Program-made: the position numbers and the translations under genes
Source of the DNA: Nymphaea colorata
Taxonomy: Eukaryota; Streptophyta; Magnoliopsida; Nymphaeales; Nymphaeaceae
Reading direction: 5' to 3'
Assembly (NCBI RefSeq): GCF_008831285.2
Contig: NC_045144.1
Coordinates: 23,453,716 to 23,517,715, forward strand
DNA length: 64,000 nt
Shown here: piece by piece, positions 61,500 through 64,000 of the stretch
Position numbering within the stretch: position 1 is the first letter of the stretch
How the letters are laid out: every line of letters begins with the position of its first letter
The notes under the pieces: generated by a model
What the model was told of the DNA's origin: nothing
The model's input: the letters and a program-made list of their open reading frames with translations, nothing else
Databases searched by the model: none

Positions 61500-62566
61500 C
61501 ATCTCCTCCTCACCAACTATGTAGAGGATCTCGCCAAACTGCCGATTGAACAACACACTTTAGGCATTGAACAAGGCAATTCTTTAGTCATTATATCAGC
61601 ACCATGTCATTTGTATGAATTTTCTTAAACTCAAGTTGCTTTGCTTCAACTACATCACGTACCCAATAATACCCCACATCAATGTGTTTTGATCCTGTAT
61701 GAAAGGTAGAACTATTGCCAAGATGAATCACACTCTAATTGTAACAAAACAAAACATTCTTTTCATGAGCAAAACCAAGTTCTACATAAACTTTTTCATC
61801 CATAACGATTATTTACTAGCCTCTATCACTGCAATAAACATTGCCTCTATAGTAGAAAGTGCCACACACTTTTGAAGTATAGACTGCGATGACACTGCAC
61901 CACCTACTGAAGTGATCAAGTAACCAGATATGAACTTTCTAGAATCAACATGACATGCCATATCTAAATCTATATAACCTATCAAAGTAGGTTTTGTCCA
62001 CCACAACATAGACACATATTACTAGTGCCTCAAAGACATCTCAAAATCCATTTCACAATATTCTAGTGATCTTTACCAGGATTTGGGAGAAACCTGTTGA
62101 CAACCCCAACTATATGAGCAATGCCTCATCTCATATACACCAAAGCATACATTAAACTACCCAACAGCTAAAGCATATCAAACCTTATACATGTCTTCTT
62201 CCTTTTTATCTATGGAAGGGCTCTACTTCATACTCAGCTTAAACTGCGTTCTAAGTGGGGTATTCACCATTTTAGCTTTGTTCACACTGAATCTTTGAAG
62301 TACTTTTTGATGTACTTCTCTTGTGATAGCCACAACTTCTTTGCTTTTCTATCATGAACAATCTTCATGCCCAAAATCTGATTTGTGGGTCTCAAACATC
62401 TCATGCCAAATGCTTTGCTGAACTTTTTCTTCAAGTTAGCAATTTTTTAAGTATTCATACCAACAAGGAGCATGACATCAACATAAAGCAACAATATAAC
62501 AAAGTCATCATCTGAAAATTTTTTAACATAAACACAGTGGTCTGAAGTAGTCTTCTTGTAACCATG
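61500..62566 (-). mobile_element. Copia I fragment: end of RT, RNase H, polypurine tract
   Basis: 61809-62015 reads GYIDLDMACHVDSRKFISGY and QKCVALSTIEAMFIAVIEAS, the RNase H signature of Tork/SIRE-type Copia. The RT part around 62480-62510 reads FVILLLYVDVMLL, with the second catalytic Asp of YVDD changed to Val. Truncated at about 62566, where the Ogre-like LTR starts. Confidence 0.8.
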
Positions 62567-64000
62567 TGTTATCACCCCAAATTCTTCCAAAAGAGGTGTA
62601 TTTCATTTCCACACAAATGAAATTTTCAGTTGTTTGGCTTTAAACATTTAGACCCTAAGGCCAATCCTAGATCCAAAACAAATTTGTCTCTAAAGCCTTG
62701 TCCAAACCCAAACACAAAATTCAAATTCAAAACTCAACTTTAGAAGCGAGATTAAATTCCAAAGTCCAACTATCGGATCCGAATTAGATCCAAAAACCAA
62801 GTTTAGATTGAAATCGAGAATTTCAAACTTAAAATCTAAAGCCGAGGTCAAAACGACAAAATTTGGTGCTATTGAGCACTGCATGTACATGCACAAACCT
62901 TCCTTTTGTTTTATGTCTTGTCCTCGCACCAAAATTGTGTTTTTTTCAGCTTAAACCACTCAGTAGAAGGCATGGGTGACCAATTGAACCCAATCCGGAT
63001 CTCAGAGTCACTCAAAACAGAGTCACCATTTTTATGCACATTTTAAATAAAAAATGTTTTATACTTCTTATATAATCCAACCTTTGTTTGTTTATGTATT
63101 TACACATTTTATTTGATTTTATTCTGTTTTATTTTTTTTAATAATTTTTTTGCTCGCACATCGCGTGCAATGCGAAGACGTGTAGTCGTGAGAGCGATGC
63201 GCCAGGCGGTTCGGGCTCCATTTTGATGATTAAACCACCCCTTTGGGCGGTTTTGAGCTTTTTGGGTGGACATTAGCCCTGTCCACACCTAAAGAGACAT
63301 TTGCAAGGTTGATAGCCAATCCCACTTAGTCAAAAATTATTTAAAAAAAATAAAAATAATTCAAAAATATTTGAAATTTTGAGTTTTGGCTCCAAAACTC
63401 TCTATAAATACTCCCACAATCTTCTTTCTTGGGCATGGGCTAACCCTTCGAGAATTTTTAATGCTTCTTCACTTGAAAATTTAGAGTTTTCCTTAGCCCT
63501 CAATTTGCATTTTTCTATTCTTCTCCTCTTCTTCTTCCCCAACCTTGGAGCAAGCCTCTCTAAGTTCAAACTCTTTGAGGAAGTACAAGAAGATCTCTTG
63601 GAGGAATCCTTTCATCATTTTAGAGCTTCATCCAAGGTAGGTAACCTTAGGATCTTCATCTTGAAGTTTCATTCTCAATATCATCTATATTCAAGGTATG
63701 TAGTCATCATTTTCATTTTCTCATTTCCTCTTGCCACCTCCCCATAGCCATGCAAGAAAGTTCAAATGATTTCCTATCCAGAATCGAGAGCTACATCTTG
63801 AGTGCACCGAGAATATGAGCAAGGCAAACTAAATTTCATTTTTTCATTCATCTTCAAAAATATGCTTGTTATACTGTTTTACTCATCATTTATGCTTGAA
63901 ATGATGCTCATGCTTGATGTATTAATTTTCTTTAATTGATGAACACTTGTGTGGCAAGAATGAGTGTTTGGAGGTTGGGATTTCCTCATTCTTATGTTGA
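62567..64000 (+). repeat. Possible Ogre/Tat-type Gypsy LTR, runs off right edge
   Basis: It starts TGTTATCACCCCAAATTC, interrupting Copia I, and then shows an ATCCAAA-rich stretch. A CAGAGTCACCATTTTTATGC block (63020) and CTCTATAAATACTCC (63401, TATA-like) follow. I recognise these as typical of very long plant Gypsy LTRs; no coding part is in view. A 122-codon frame at 63379-63747 has no known motif. Confidence 0.4.

Overview
The window is nuclear DNA of a flowering plant. It holds one multi-exon receptor-kinase gene with GT-AG introns, and most of the rest is decayed LTR retrotransposons (Ty1/Copia and Ty3/Gypsy), LINE remnants, AT microsatellites and AT-rich spacer. I cannot name the species. 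There is no CRISPR array, operon, or tRNA or rRNA gene that I can see. Family assignments come from reading protein motifs by eye.

Layout: 1-9749 is a minus-strand nest of three Copia elements. Element A (1-3178) runs off the left edge. It sits in the gag of element C, of which only the 5' half is here (3179-3822 plus 9524-9749). Complete element B (3823-9523) sits inside C's LTR with target duplication AAATC. Next, 9750-18040 carries the only host-type gene, a malectin-like LRR receptor kinase in 13 exons (11326-16682, plus strand), followed by a LINE-like tail on the minus strand. From 18040 to 28285 there are fragments: Copia F (minus), the start of a Gypsy element (plus), a MITE-like element, Copia H (plus) and long (AT)n runs. 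From 28286 to 46545 on the plus strand come the last part of an A-family LTR, the 3' half of element C (to 32376), Copia E (32377-36918) and a LINE (36919-46545). That LINE is split by complete minus-strand Copia D (39762-45480, duplication GAGCC). From 46546 to 53563 lies gene-free, repeat-rich DNA that may be a giant Gypsy (Ogre/Tat-type) LTR. Gypsy element G (minus, 53569-59081, duplication AATAC) follows, then a GC-rich non-coding island, Copia I (minus, about 60830-62566) and a second Ogre-like LTR start running off the right edge.

All retroelements carry stops, frameshifts or lost catalytic residues and look non-autonomous. The receptor kinase has consistent exon phases and conserved motifs, but I find one 1-base frameshift in exon 2 and an altered glycine loop, so it may be a recent pseudogene or hold a sequence error.

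The most notable observation is structural. The two halves of element C lie about 25 kb apart in opposite orientations, and both break at the same gag codon with an A-family LTR at each break. This points to an inversion of at least 28 kb, including the receptor-kinase region, with a breakpoint in or beside an A LTR, or to an assembly orientation error. I found no new defence or biosynthetic system.
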